Positions 44,142 to 52,804 of a stretch of 64,000 bases of DNA are shown here, piece by piece. Source of the DNA: JAFCUW01 sp049897565 (lineage in GTDB: Bacteria; Pseudomonadota; Gammaproteobacteria; Burkholderiales; Burkholderiaceae_D); contig NZ_JAFCWM010000014.1 in the NCBI RefSeq assembly GCF_049897565.1, positions 104,381 through 168,380 on the forward strand. The letters are read 5' to 3'. Within the stretch, counting starts at the first letter, position 1. Every line of letters begins with the position of its first letter. Under the pieces are notes generated by a model. It was not told the origin of the DNA, did not search any database, and saw only the letters and a list, made by a program, of their open reading frames with translations. The translations under genes were made by a program, and so were the position numbers.

Positions 44142-44280
44142 GACAGACCTTTCAAGTGTCAGAAGACCAACGTAGGTTATATTTCGTTCAATCTTTCACA
44201 TTGCGAGGTGTCATGGATCTGTACGTCAAGCCTGTATTGATTGGTATTGCGTAGGTTGTCGGGTTGTCCAACTCGAGGCC

Positions 44281-44587
44281 ATGCCGGGAAGCTATTTCGC
44301 GCCACTTCGCCCAGCGCGGAAGCGACCAAGGCTTCGACTGGAGCGCAATGAACGCGGCCTGGTCCGGTGATTACCATTGAAATGTCTTGGCCCGAATGTG
44401 GCCGCTGCCGATAGTTCGCCGGCTACTGATGCCTCTCGCCTATCCGGCGCTGTAGATCAGTCAGCCGGGTGGCCGGCCGGTCGACAGTGCGCTGCCCGTG
44501 CAGAACGTGAACGCGTGTTGAAGCCGCTTCAAGCAGTGGCTGCGCCGTTTCAGTGGCGTTGCGAGCCGTTATCTGTCGAACGACTAG
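44281..44587 (+). mobile_element. inserted fragment with IS1595-like transposase remnant
   Basis: Relative to the matching region upstream of the other secreted gene (39780-40030), about 300 bases are inserted between 'aggccat' and 'agtctgacgctggg'. The plus strand at 44498-44587 reads VQNVNAC, a stop, then SRFKQWLRRFSGVASRYLSN and a stop, like the C-terminus of IS1595-family transposases. At 44288-44380 another orphan piece reads EAISRHFAQRGSDQGFDWSA and MNAAWSGDYH; its family is not recognised. The remaining bases of 44142-44801 hold the shared upstream sequence and the double hairpin. Confidence 0.5.
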
Positions 44588-44693
44588 TCTGACGCTGGGC
44601 AATCGACGCCGATCGGATCGGTTCGCCTAAGAGCTGCTGCTGCGAGCAGCGCTCGGTGCTCCCCCCGAGTTGGCGGTGGCATAGCCAACGCAA

Positions 44694-44772
44694 ACAGCCC
44701 CGAATACGCCCTGCCGGCGGCATCGCGTGTTCGGGGCTGTCCTGCCGCCGCGCCGGCAAAGGCGCGGCGGCA
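44694..44772 (-). terminator. double hairpin downstream of M4 copy C
   Basis: This is the same pair of hairpins as at 40032-40110. The 44694-44740 stem (acagccccgaatacgc) has one G-T type mismatch, and the 44743-44772 stem is exact. They lie 30-108 bases after the M4 stop on the minus strand. Confidence 0.65.
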
Positions 44773-44801
44773 TGCTCACTGCATTGTTACAGCATCAGCT
44801 G

Positions 44802-46535
44802 TTATTCGGCGATGTCGAGGCCGACGTTGATCGCCGCATAGGCGCGCGTGACCGCTTTCTCCTCCACGCTGCCGACGCCATACAGTTCCTGCGCCGCCGC
44901 CAGCACCTTCAGGCGCGCATCGGCGTAGTTGGTCGACGACGTGAACTTGGTCGTCAGCGCCTTGAACCAGATACGGAACGCCTTGTCGGTGCCGATGCCG
45001 GTCATCGCCAGCGGCGCCTTGGTCAGGTAGGCACTGTAAGTGTCGCTGCCGACCGTGGCGCTGGAACCCTGGGCCAGGAAGTAGAACATGCGGTTGTTCG
45101 GGCCGCTGCTGTAGTGCACGTCGAGGCGCTTGATCGAGCTGCTCCAGGCATTCGGGCTACCGCCGTCCTTGCTCGGCTTGGTCATGTAGCGCAGCGGCAG
45201 GCCGTTCTTGGCGATTTCCTTGCCGACCATCCAATCATTGCCCGTGTTCGGGATCACCGTGCCGGTGCCGCCGGCGCGCGCGTACGCTTCCACCACTTCG
45301 CCCTGGATGTCGGAGGCCGACTCGTTCAGGCCGCCCGACTCGGCGCGGTAGACCAGGTTGGACGTGGCGTTGGTGACGCCGTGACCCATCTCGTGGCCAA
45401 TCACGTCGATCGAGCCGAGGTTGTTGAACGAGGCGCCGCCGTCGCCGATGTACATGCACTTGCAGGTGTCGCTGTAGTAGGCGTTGTCGTAGGCGGTGTT
45501 GACGTGCGCGGCGATGTAGGTGGAGGTGTTGTTGCCGTCGAGCGACTGCCAGCCGAGCGTGTTCTTCAGCATGTCGTAGGTATTCATCAGGCCCCACATG
45601 GCGTTGACCGCCGCGGTCTGGCCGTTGGCATTGGTGGTGCTGCCGCCGCTGACGTACTGCAGGCCGTCGCCCCAGGTGTTGCTGGTGTTGGTATAGACGG
45701 CGCCGGCGCTGGTGGTGTGGTTGGCGTTGGTGATGGCCATGGCGCCGAAAGTGCCGCCGACGCCGCGGGTGGCGTCCTTCATCGAATACGTGGTGGCCGA
45801 CAAGGAGGTGCTGATCGGCACGCTGCCGTTGTACTGGCTGTTGCCCACGCCAATCACGGTCTGCACCATGCTCCACTGGTCGAGCACGCTGCCGTCGCGG
45901 GCGCTGACGACGGTGTCGTGGAACACCGGCTTGTTACCGACCGTCATGCGGGTCGATACCAGCCAGGCCAGCTGGTAGCTGTCGACCACTTCCTCGAGAT
46001 CGACCGCGTTCAAGTCCGCTTCGGCCTTGTTGGCGGCGCTGGCCACGCGCACTTCCTTGATGACCGGGTAGATGATCAGTTCAGCTTTCGGCGGCGCGGC
46101 GTGGGCGCCGTTTGGCGCCACCGACTTGATCACCTTGTCGATGGCGCTCTGCGCCGCTACCGACGGCGCGACATCCATGTCCTGCTGCTTCAGGCCGCCG
46201 CGGCGGTCGGACACCGATTCGCTGATGATGGCCCCGCGCGGGCCGCTGACGACGACCGACTCGGACTGGAACACGCGCACGCCCTTGAAGGTGTGGTCGG
46301 CGCGGCTGATGGTGGTGCCCTCGACACCCGGGTGCTGCCTGGCGACGACGAAGCCGTGGCGGTTGTCGAGACCGAGCTTGCCGCGCTGCGAGTTGAGTTG
46401 GGCGACCAGGCTGGCTTTATCTTGTTGCGATTGCACGGCAGGCGCTCCCATCAGTTGTCCGGCACTGGCCTGGCCGCACACCATCAGGGGGAGGGCCGCG
46501 ATCGATGCCGCCAGCAGCGTTTTACGAAGATTCAT
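44802..46535 (-). CDS. secreted M4 (thermolysin-like) metallopeptidase, copy C
   Basis: A 577-residue precursor: signal peptide MNLRKTLLAASIAALPLMVC (cut near ASA-G), propeptide (about 30-210; DHTFKGVRVFQSESVVVSGP) and catalytic domain with HEMGH (381-385), GLNESASDIQGEVVEAYARA and DVHYSSGPNNRMFYFLAQGS. The last 110 residues are nearly identical to the chimeric copy B and similar to copy A, while the propeptide differs more. That suggests gene conversion at the 3' ends. The second of two adjacent ATGs (46535) is best placed for GGAG. It heads the module and is divergent from the PAS-repeat kinase. Confidence 0.95.
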   Translation of the reverse strand: MNLRKTLLAASIAALPLMVCGQASAGQLMGAPAVQSQQDKASLVAQLNSQRGKLGLDNRHGFVVARQHPGVEGTTISRADHTFKGVRVFQSESVVVSGPRGAIISESVSDRRGGLKQQDMDVAPSVAAQSAIDKVIKSVAPNGAHAAPPKAELIIYPVIKEVRVASAANKAEADLNAVDLEEVVDSYQLAWLVSTRMTVGNKPVFHDTVVSARDGSVLDQWSMVQTVIGVGNSQYNGSVPISTSLSATTYSMKDATRGVGGTFGAMAITNANHTTSAGAVYTNTSNTWGDGLQYVSGGSTTNANGQTAAVNAMWGLMNTYDMLKNTLGWQSLDGNNTSTYIAAHVNTAYDNAYYSDTCKCMYIGDGGASFNNLGSIDVIGHEMGHGVTNATSNLVYRAESGGLNESASDIQGEVVEAYARAGGTGTVIPNTGNDWMVGKEIAKNGLPLRYMTKPSKDGGSPNAWSSSIKRLDVHYSSGPNNRMFYFLAQGSSATVGSDTYSAYLTKAPLAMTGIGTDKAFRIWFKALTTKFTSSTNYADARLKVLAAAQELYGVGSVEEKAVTRAYAAINVGLDIAE

Positions 46536-46596
46536 CATATCTCCAATCGGTAGTTCGTCTATTTTCGGTTTGCCCCCAATTGCCGGGGATAAAGCA

Positions 46597-46626
46597 AACA
46601 TAGTCCCATCGAACCGGCGAAGTCAA
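46597..46626 (-). promoter_or_regulatory. promoter of M4 copy C
   Basis: On the minus strand TTGACT (46626-46621) and TATGTT (46602-46597) are spaced by 18 bases, pointing to the M4 gene with a leader of about 55 nt. It lies in the 304-bp divergent gap shared with the histidine kinase gene. Confidence 0.55.
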
Positions 46627-46659
46627 GAATGTAGAAGAATCGGACACGGCTGCGTCAAG

Positions 46660-46675
46660 TGTCCCATTTTGGACA
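46660..46675. promoter_or_regulatory. inverted repeat TGTCC-N6-GGACA, candidate operator
   Basis: TGTCC (46660-46664) and GGACA (46671-46675) form a dyad about 35 bases upstream of the -35 box of the M4 promoter. A half-site cggaca is nearby at 46641-46646. Position and symmetry suit an activator site; the regulator is unknown. Confidence 0.4.
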
Positions 46676-46839
46676 TGATTAAATGCAACTTTTCCATATG
46701 CCATTTTCAGCCCCGGATGTGGTACTCTGCAACGGTGCCTTGTTGTTCCACCGGCGCGCGTCACGTTCCACACGGCTTCGCCGTTACCTTCTTTGAGCCG
46801 AGGCTGGCGCTCAGTCTTATCCAAGCCCAGGCTTTTCCC

Positions 46840-49800
46840 ATGCAAACGATTTCCAAGCGGTCGGTCGACCGGCTATCCCTGGCCGGCTTTGGCGCTTCCG
46901 CCGCCGGCCTGTTCGTCATCGGCCTGCTCGCCATGCGCGCCAATGTCGAGCCGCTCGACGCCGTGCCGGTGCTGGTCGTCAGCGGCCTGCTGTTTGTCGC
47001 CTTCCTGGTGATGGTGGTGCTGAGCCTGAAGCTGCGCGTCGTGGCGGCCGGACCGGCCGGCAGTCCGCTGCCCCTGATCAAGGCCGGCGCGCTGCAAAAC
47101 GCCATCTTCAACAGCGCCAACTTCTCCAGCATCGCCACCGACGCCCAGGGCGTGATCCAGATTTTCAACGTCGGCGCCGAACGCATGCTCGGCTACCTGG
47201 CCGCCGACGTCGTCGACAAGATCACCCCGGCCGACATCTCCGACCCGCAGGAAGTGATCGCCCGCGCCAAGACCTTGACAACCGAACTCGATACGCCGAT
47301 CTCGCCCGGCTTCGAAGCGCTCGTGTTCAAGGCTTCGCGCGGCATCGAAGACATTTACGAACTGACCTACATCCGCAAAGACGGCAGCCGCTTCCCGGCG
47401 GTGGTGTCGGTCACCGCGTTGCGCGACGCCGAAGAAACCATCATCGGCTACCTGCTGATCGGCACCGACAACACCGCCCGCAAGGAAGCCGAGGAAGCGC
47501 TGGTGCGCGCCGGCGCGCTGCAGACCGCCATTTTCAACAGCGCCAACTTCTCCAGCATCGCCACCGACGCCCAGGGCGTGATCCAGATTTTCAACGTCGG
47601 CGCCGAACGCATGCTCGGCTACACCGCCGCCGACGTCGTCGACAAGATCACCCCGGCCAACATCTCCGACCCGCAGGAAGTGATCGAACGGGCAGAGTCG
47701 CTCAGCACGGAATTGGGCGAAGCGATTTCGCCCGGCTTCGAGGCGCTCGTGTTCAAGGCCTCGCGCGGCATCGAGGATATCTACGAGCTGACCTACATCC
47801 GCAAGGACGGCAGCCGCTTCCCGGCGATCGTGTCGGTCACGGCGCTGCGCGACGCTCAGGGCACCATCATCGGCTACCTGCTGATCGGCACCGACAACAC
47901 CGCCCGCAAGGAAGCCGAGGAAGCGCTGGTGCGCGCCGGCGCGCTGCAGACGGCCATTTTCAACAGCGCCAACTTCTCCAGCATCGCCACCGACGCCCAG
48001 GGCGTGATCCAGATTTTCAACGTCGGCGCCGAACGCATGCTCGGCTACACCGCCGCCGACGTCGTCGACAAGATCACCCCGGCCAACATCTCCGACCCGC
48101 AGGAAGTGATCGAACGGGCAGAGTCGCTCAGCACGGAGCTGGGCGAAGCGATTTCGCCCGGCTTCGAGGCGCTCGTGTTCAAGGCTTCGCGCGGCATCGA
48201 GGATATCTACGAGCTGACCTACATCCGCAAGGACGGCAGCCGCTTCCCGGCGATCGTGTCGGTCACGGCGCTGCGCGACGCCCAGGGCACCATCATCGGC
48301 TACCTGCTGATCGGCACCGACAACACCGCCCGCAAGGAAGCCGAGGAAGCGCTGGTGCGCGCCGGCGCGCTGCAGACGGCCATTTTCAACAGCGCCAACT
48401 TCTCCAGCATCGCCACCGACGCCCAGGGCGTGATCCAGATTTTCAACGTCGGCGCCGAACGCATGCTCGGCTACACCGCCGCCGACGTCGTCGACAAGAT
48501 CACCCCGGCCAACATCTCCGACCCGCAGGAAGTCATCGAACGGGCCGAGTCGCTCAGCACGGAGCTGGGCGAAGCGATTTCGCCGGGATTCGAGGCGCTC
48601 GTGTTCAAGGCCTCGCGCGGCATCGAGGATATCTACGAGCTGACCTACATCCGCAAGGACGGCAGCCGCTTCCCGGCGATCGTGTCGGTCACCGCGCTGC
48701 GCGACGACCAGGGCACCATCATCGGCTACCTGCTGATCGGCACCGACAACACCGCCCGCAAGCAGGTCGAGGAAGAACAGGCGCTGCTCGACCAGAGCCT
48801 GCGCGACCAGCAGTTCTACACCCGCTCGCTGATCGAATCGAACATCGACGCCCTGATGACGACTGACCCGCGCGGCATCATCAGCGACGTCAACCATCAG
48901 ATGGAAAAGCTGACCGGCTGCACCCGCGACGAGCTGATCGGCGCGCCGTTCAAGAACTATTTCACCGACCAGACGCGCGCCGAGGCCGGCATCAAGCGCG
49001 TGCTGCGCGAAGGCAAGGTCACCAATTACGAGCTGACCGCGCTGGCGCGCGACGGCAAGGAGACGGTCGTGTCGTACAACGCCACCACCTTCTACGATCG
49101 CGACCGCAACCTGAAAGGCGTGTTCGCCGCCGCGCGCGACGTCACCGACCGCAAGCAGTTCGAGCGCACGCTGCAGATCAACAACGTCGAACTGGAAAGC
49201 GCCAAGGCGGCAGCCGAAAAAGCCAACCTGGCCAAATCGGAATTCTTGTCGAGCATGAGCCACGAACTGCGCACGCCGCTCAACGGCGTGCTCGGCTTCG
49301 CCCAGCTGATGGAGTCCGAGACGCCGCCGCCGACGCCGTCGCAGCAGCGCTCGATCCAGCACATCCTCAAGGGCGGCTGGTATTTGCTGCGCCTGATCAA
49401 CGAAATTCTCGACCTGGCGATGATCGAATCGGGCAAGGTCACCATTTCGTCCGAGCCGATGTGCCTGGCCGAAGTGCTGCAGGATTGCCGCGGCCTGATC
49501 GGCGCGCAGGCCGACAAGCGCGACATCGCGCTGGTGTTCCCGGCCGTCGGCACGCCGGTCTACATCCACGCCGACCTGACGCGCGTCAAGCAGGTGATGA
49601 TCAACCTGCTGTCGAACGCCATCAAGTACAACCGCCCTGGCGGCATGGTCACGGTGCGCTGCCTGGCCGTTGGCGAGAACCGCGTCCGCGTCTACGTCAA
49701 GGACACCGGCGCCGGCCTGGCCCCCGCGCAGATCGCCCAGTTATTCCAGCCGTTCAATCGCCTCGGACAGGAAGACAGCGCCGAGGAAGGCACCGGTATC

Positions 49801-50400
49801 GGCCTGGTCGTCACCAAGCAGCTGGTCGAGTTAATGGGCGGCCAGATCGGGGTGGAAAGTTCGCCTGGCATCGGCACCGAATTCTGGGTCGAGTTCGCCG
49901 CCGCGCATGAGCCGGCACTCAGTACGCTGGCAGTCGCGGCGCCGGCAGAAGACGTCGACGTGCCGTTGCCGGCGACCACGCCGTCGACGCAGCGCACCTT
50001 GCTGTACGTGGAAGACAACCCGGCCAACCTTGCGCTGGTCGAGCTGCTGATCGAGCGGCGCACCGACCTCAAGCTGCTGACCGCCATCAACGCGCACCTC
50101 GGCATTGTGCTGGCGCGCGCCTGCCAGCCCGATTTGATCCTGATGGACATCAACCTGCCGGGCATGAGCGGCTATGGCGCGCTGAAGGTGCTGCAGAGCG
50201 ATCCGGCCACGGCGCACATCCCGGTGATGGCGCTGTCTGCCAACGCGGTGCCGCGCGACATCGAAAAAGGCATCGACGCCGGCTTCTTCCGCTACCTGAC
50301 CAAGCCGATCAACGTGGTCGAGTTCATGGACGCGCTCGATGTCGCGCTGCATCGCGCGGCCCAGCACGGCCTCGGCGAAGAGCTCGACGCCGCGCTGTAA
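46840..50400 (+). CDS. hybrid histidine kinase with four identical PAS repeats
   Basis: A 1186-residue inner-membrane sensor kinase. Two membrane helices (about 12-32 and 43-65) are followed by four PAS domains that are nearly the same (82-223, 224-365, 366-507, 508-649), a fifth different PAS domain (about 665-775; LMTTDPRGIISDVNHQMEKL), and a HisKA domain with SMSHELRTPLNG (His808). After these come an ATPase domain (DTGAGLAPAQIAQLFQPFN; GTGIGLVVTKQLVELMGGQI) and a receiver domain with LYVEDNPAN and LILMDINLPGMSG (phospho-acceptor Asp1103). It is divergent from M4 copy C; whether it controls that gene is unknown. No partner regulator is adjacent. Confidence 0.95.
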   Translation: MQTISKRSVDRLSLAGFGASAAGLFVIGLLAMRANVEPLDAVPVLVVSGLLFVAFLVMVVLSLKLRVVAAGPAGSPLPLIKAGALQNAIFNSANFSSIATDAQGVIQIFNVGAERMLGYLAADVVDKITPADISDPQEVIARAKTLTTELDTPISPGFEALVFKASRGIEDIYELTYIRKDGSRFPAVVSVTALRDAEETIIGYLLIGTDNTARKEAEEALVRAGALQTAIFNSANFSSIATDAQGVIQIFNVGAERMLGYTAADVVDKITPANISDPQEVIERAESLSTELGEAISPGFEALVFKASRGIEDIYELTYIRKDGSRFPAIVSVTALRDAQGTIIGYLLIGTDNTARKEAEEALVRAGALQTAIFNSANFSSIATDAQGVIQIFNVGAERMLGYTAADVVDKITPANISDPQEVIERAESLSTELGEAISPGFEALVFKASRGIEDIYELTYIRKDGSRFPAIVSVTALRDAQGTIIGYLLIGTDNTARKEAEEALVRAGALQTAIFNSANFSSIATDAQGVIQIFNVGAERMLGYTAADVVDKITPANISDPQEVIERAESLSTELGEAISPGFEALVFKASRGIEDIYELTYIRKDGSRFPAIVSVTALRDDQGTIIGYLLIGTDNTARKQVEEEQALLDQSLRDQQFYTRSLIESNIDALMTTDPRGIISDVNHQMEKLTGCTRDELIGAPFKNYFTDQTRAEAGIKRVLREGKVTNYELTALARDGKETVVSYNATTFYDRDRNLKGVFAAARDVTDRKQFERTLQINNVELESAKAAAEKANLAKSEFLSSMSHELRTPLNGVLGFAQLMESETPPPTPSQQRSIQHILKGGWYLLRLINEILDLAMIESGKVTISSEPMCLAEVLQDCRGLIGAQADKRDIALVFPAVGTPVYIHADLTRVKQVMINLLSNAIKYNRPGGMVTVRCLAVGENRVRVYVKDTGAGLAPAQIAQLFQPFNRLGQEDSAEEGTGIGLVVTKQLVELMGGQIGVESSPGIGTEFWVEFAAAHEPALSTLAVAAPAEDVDVPLPATTPSTQRTLLYVEDNPANLALVELLIERRTDLKLLTAINAHLGIVLARACQPDLILMDINLPGMSGYGALKVLQSDPATAHIPVMALSANAVPRDIEKGIDAGFFRYLTKPINVVEFMDALDVALHRAAQHGLGEELDAAL
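47083..48786 (+). repeat. four tandem 426-bp repeats encoding PAS domains
   Basis: Copies start at 47083, 47509, 47935 and 48361, each exactly 426 bases (142 codons). Copies 2-4 differ at only a few bases, for example GACCGCC against GACGGCC and GACGCTCAGG against GACGCCCAGG. Copy 1 has more changes (AKTLTTELDTPI instead of AESLSTELGEAI). The near identity means recent expansion or ongoing gene conversion. Confidence 0.95.
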
Positions 50401-50443
50401 TCGGCGGCACAGCGTTACAGCAAGCAGTAAATTGCTAACCCCA

Positions 50444-50497
50444 CAACCGTCGTCCTCGCCATTGGCGAACCCGACTTCCCGCGCAGGCGGGAACCCT
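50444..50497 (+). repeat. dispersed repeat with CCCGC-GCAG-GCGGG hairpin, copy 2
   Basis: This matches 15372-15423: caaccgtcgtcctcgcc, then attggcgaacccgacttc and cccgcgcaggcgggaaccc. It lies in the 200-bp gap between two convergent genes and may help end transcription. Confidence 0.7.
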
Positions 50498-50602
50498 ACC
50501 ATCTGTACTCAGTCAGTTCGTCGCTGTGTCATGCGGCGCCATTGCACTTGGCGTCGGCAGTTTGCATAGTTGCCTTGAACGAGCGTGCCGTACTCCAGGT
50601 AA

Positions 50603-52270
50603 TCAGGTCGTCACATAGCCTGCGTACGATGTCCTTGTTCGCGGCCCTGACACGGCGCTGCGGCAGCTTTGTCCGGTCAGCTCAAGCATCGGCACCAACA
50701 ACCGTGCAACCGGCAACTCTTCCAGCCGGAAATACCCCACCAGCGCCGCCAGTTCCGCCGCCTGGTCATGCAGCGCCTCGGTGGACGCGGCCGCCTGCTC
50801 GACCAGCGCCGCATTCTGCTGCGTGACCGCGTCCATGTCGACGATCGCGCTGTTGATCTGCTCGATGCCGGCTTCCTGCTCGGCACTCGACGCGCTGATG
50901 GCGCCGATGATTGCCGCCACCTTCCGCACGCTGAGCACGATGTCTTCCATCGTGCTGCCGGCCGCCTCGGTCAGGCGCCGGCCGCTGTCGATCTGCGCCA
51001 CCGAATCGCCGATCAGCATCTTGATTTCGCGCGCCGCCACCGACGAGCGCTGCGCCAGGTTGCGCACTTCGCTCGCCACGACGGCAAAGCCACGCCCCTG
51101 CTCGCCCGCCCGCGCCGCCTCCACTGCGGCATTCAAAGCCAGCAGGTTGGTCTGGAATGCGATGGCGTCGATGACGCCGGTGATGTCGACGATCTTGGCC
51201 GCAAAACTGCTGATCGCCGTCATCGTATCGACCACATCGGCAACTGCCTTGCCGCCCTTGTCGGCGACCGCCGAGGCGTGCAGCGCCAGCTGGTTCGCTT
51301 CGCCGGCGTGCGCGCTGTTTTGCCTGACGGCCGCCGTCAGTTCTTCCATCGAAGACGCCGTTTCTTCCAGCGTGCCGGCCTGCTTCTCGGTGCGCGACGA
51401 CAAGTCGGCATTGCCGGCGGCGATTTCCGCCGACGCCACATCCATCGCCACCGCGCCGCCACGCACCTGCGCCACGGTGCCGGCCAGGCGCGCGGTCATT
51501 TCGCCAAGTGCGGCGAGCAGCTGGCCGATCTCATCGGTCCTGGCGCTGGCGCCGGCCGTGGTCAGGTCGCCGCCGGCGACACGAACGATCTGCGCCACGG
51601 CGGCGCGCAACGGCCTGACGATGCTGCGCGTGAGCGCCGACGCCAGCACGACACCGGCCACCAGCGCGAACACGCCCAGCCCCAGCATCAGCATCTTGCT
51701 GGCGGCGAACTGGCGGCCCGATTCAGTGGCGACCATCGATGCCTGCTGCGACTGGTAGGCCAGCAGGCCTTCGAGCGCGCCGGCATGGCGCTTGAACGAC
51801 GTTTCGAGCGCGCCGTCGGCCAGCGTGGCGACGTCCTGCGTGCGGCCCCTGTCTTTCAGGTTGAATAGTTGCGCGCGCGCCGCCAGGTAGGCGCTCCGGG
51901 CGGCGGCTGCGTCGGCCAGCAAGCCCTGCTCGGCCGCATCGGGCACCAGCGCGGCCAGCTGCGCCTCCAGGGCGACCTGCGCCTTTTCGCCGCCGGCCAG
52001 CTGCGCCTGGAAATAGTCGGTCACTTCAAGGCTGTCGCTGCGCGCGATGGCCGCTACCCGGGTGCCGTTCAGGCGCGACAACGCCAGCACTTCGGACGTC
52101 AGCTGGCGCCGCGCCAGCTTTTCGCGCACCAGGCTCGATGTCGTATCGTCCGCCGCCTGCAGACGCCACAAAGCGACCGCCGTCATGGTCGCCATGATCA
52201 GCAGCACCACGGCGAACGACAGCATGACGCGCGCGCCGGTGTTGAATTTTGTTATGTTCATTGATGGCAT
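50603..52270 (-). CDS. methyl-accepting chemotaxis protein
   Basis: A 555-residue chemoreceptor with helix 1 (about 14-36), a periplasmic four-helix-bundle type sensor region (about 37-195; Tar/HBM-like), helix 2 (about 196-216), a HAMP segment and a cytoplasmic signalling domain. The hairpin tip is AIAFQTNLLALNAAVEAARA followed by GEQGRGFAVVASEVRNLAQR. The methylation regions are typical, for example LEETASSMEELTAAVRQNS. There is no C-terminal CheR pentapeptide. An alternative start lies at 52261 (MNITKFNTG). It could signal through the CheW at 29289. Confidence 0.93.
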   Translation of the reverse strand: MPSMNITKFNTGARVMLSFAVVLLIMATMTAVALWRLQAADDTTSSLVREKLARRQLTSEVLALSRLNGTRVAAIARSDSLEVTDYFQAQLAGGEKAQVALEAQLAALVPDAAEQGLLADAAAARSAYLAARAQLFNLKDRGRTQDVATLADGALETSFKRHAGALEGLLAYQSQQASMVATESGRQFAASKMLMLGLGVFALVAGVVLASALTRSIVRPLRAAVAQIVRVAGGDLTTAGASARTDEIGQLLAALGEMTARLAGTVAQVRGGAVAMDVASAEIAAGNADLSSRTEKQAGTLEETASSMEELTAAVRQNSAHAGEANQLALHASAVADKGGKAVADVVDTMTAISSFAAKIVDITGVIDAIAFQTNLLALNAAVEAARAGEQGRGFAVVASEVRNLAQRSSVAAREIKMLIGDSVAQIDSGRRLTEAAGSTMEDIVLSVRKVAAIIGAISASSAEQEAGIEQINSAIVDMDAVTQQNAALVEQAAASTEALHDQAAELAALVGYFRLEELPVARLLVPMLELTGQSCRSAVSGPRTRTSYAGYVTT

Positions 52271-52417
52271 TCGGAGTTGGAGGATGCACCACGGGCGATT
52301 CTGGGGAGCAACTGATTTTGACTCCGAAATACTTCAGCGTGATGACAAGCGCCGCCAACGCACAAAGCTCCCTGGCGAGAGCTTTGTGCGTGAGTATGGC
52401 GACAATTACGGGTTCGG

Positions 52418-52804
52418 TTAGCGCCGGCCATCCCAGCGGTAATCGCCGCGCCGGTGGTCGTCGCCCCAGTGGTCGTCGCCCCAGTGGTCGTTGCGCCATT
52501 GTTCCCGCCGCCATTGTTCGCGGCGCCATTCTTCGCGCCGCAGCCATTCCTGGCGCCGCATCTCCGCGGCGCGGCGCGCGCGCCACTCGTGACGGCCGCG
52601 CCAGGCCGGCTCCTCGTAGCCGTAGCCGCGCGGCGCCACATAGTAATCGGGAGCATGACCGTACAGCGGCTGCACGCGATATGGCTGATCGTACACCGGC
52701 GGGCCGGCGTGAATGCCGATCATCACCTGCGTCGACGCCGACGCCGTTTGCGATACGACCAGCGCAAGCGCGCCCGCCAACAATGTCTTCAAATAGATAT
52801 GCAT
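52418..52804 (-). CDS. secreted low-complexity Arg/Trp/Asp-rich protein
   Basis: A 128-residue exported protein with a signal peptide (MHIYLKTLLAGALALVVSQT, cut near ASA). The middle has Pro/Tyr-rich HAGPPVYDQPYRVQPLYGHA. The C-terminal half is a charged aromatic repeat (REEWRREQWRREQWRND, then HWGDDHWGDDHRRGDYRWD). AGGAAAA precedes the ATG. The composition suggests an envelope or surface protein; the function is unknown. Confidence 0.75.
   Translation of the reverse strand: MHIYLKTLLAGALALVVSQTASASTQVMIGIHAGPPVYDQPYRVQPLYGHAPDYYVAPRGYGYEEPAWRGRHEWRARRAAEMRRQEWLRREEWRREQWRREQWRNDHWGDDHWGDDHRRGDYRWDGRR

Noticed and set aside
47083..48786. CRISPR-like regular repeats
   Set aside because: The 426-bp repeats are coding PAS domains in frame; no short direct repeats with unique spacers were seen anywhere in the window.
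46873..49569. 898-codon open frame antisense to the PAS kinase
   Set aside because: It is produced by the GC-rich codon bias of the four repeats on the opposite strand; the protein is repetitive Gly/Asp/Val/Ala sequence with no domain, and the kinase frame has full domain support.
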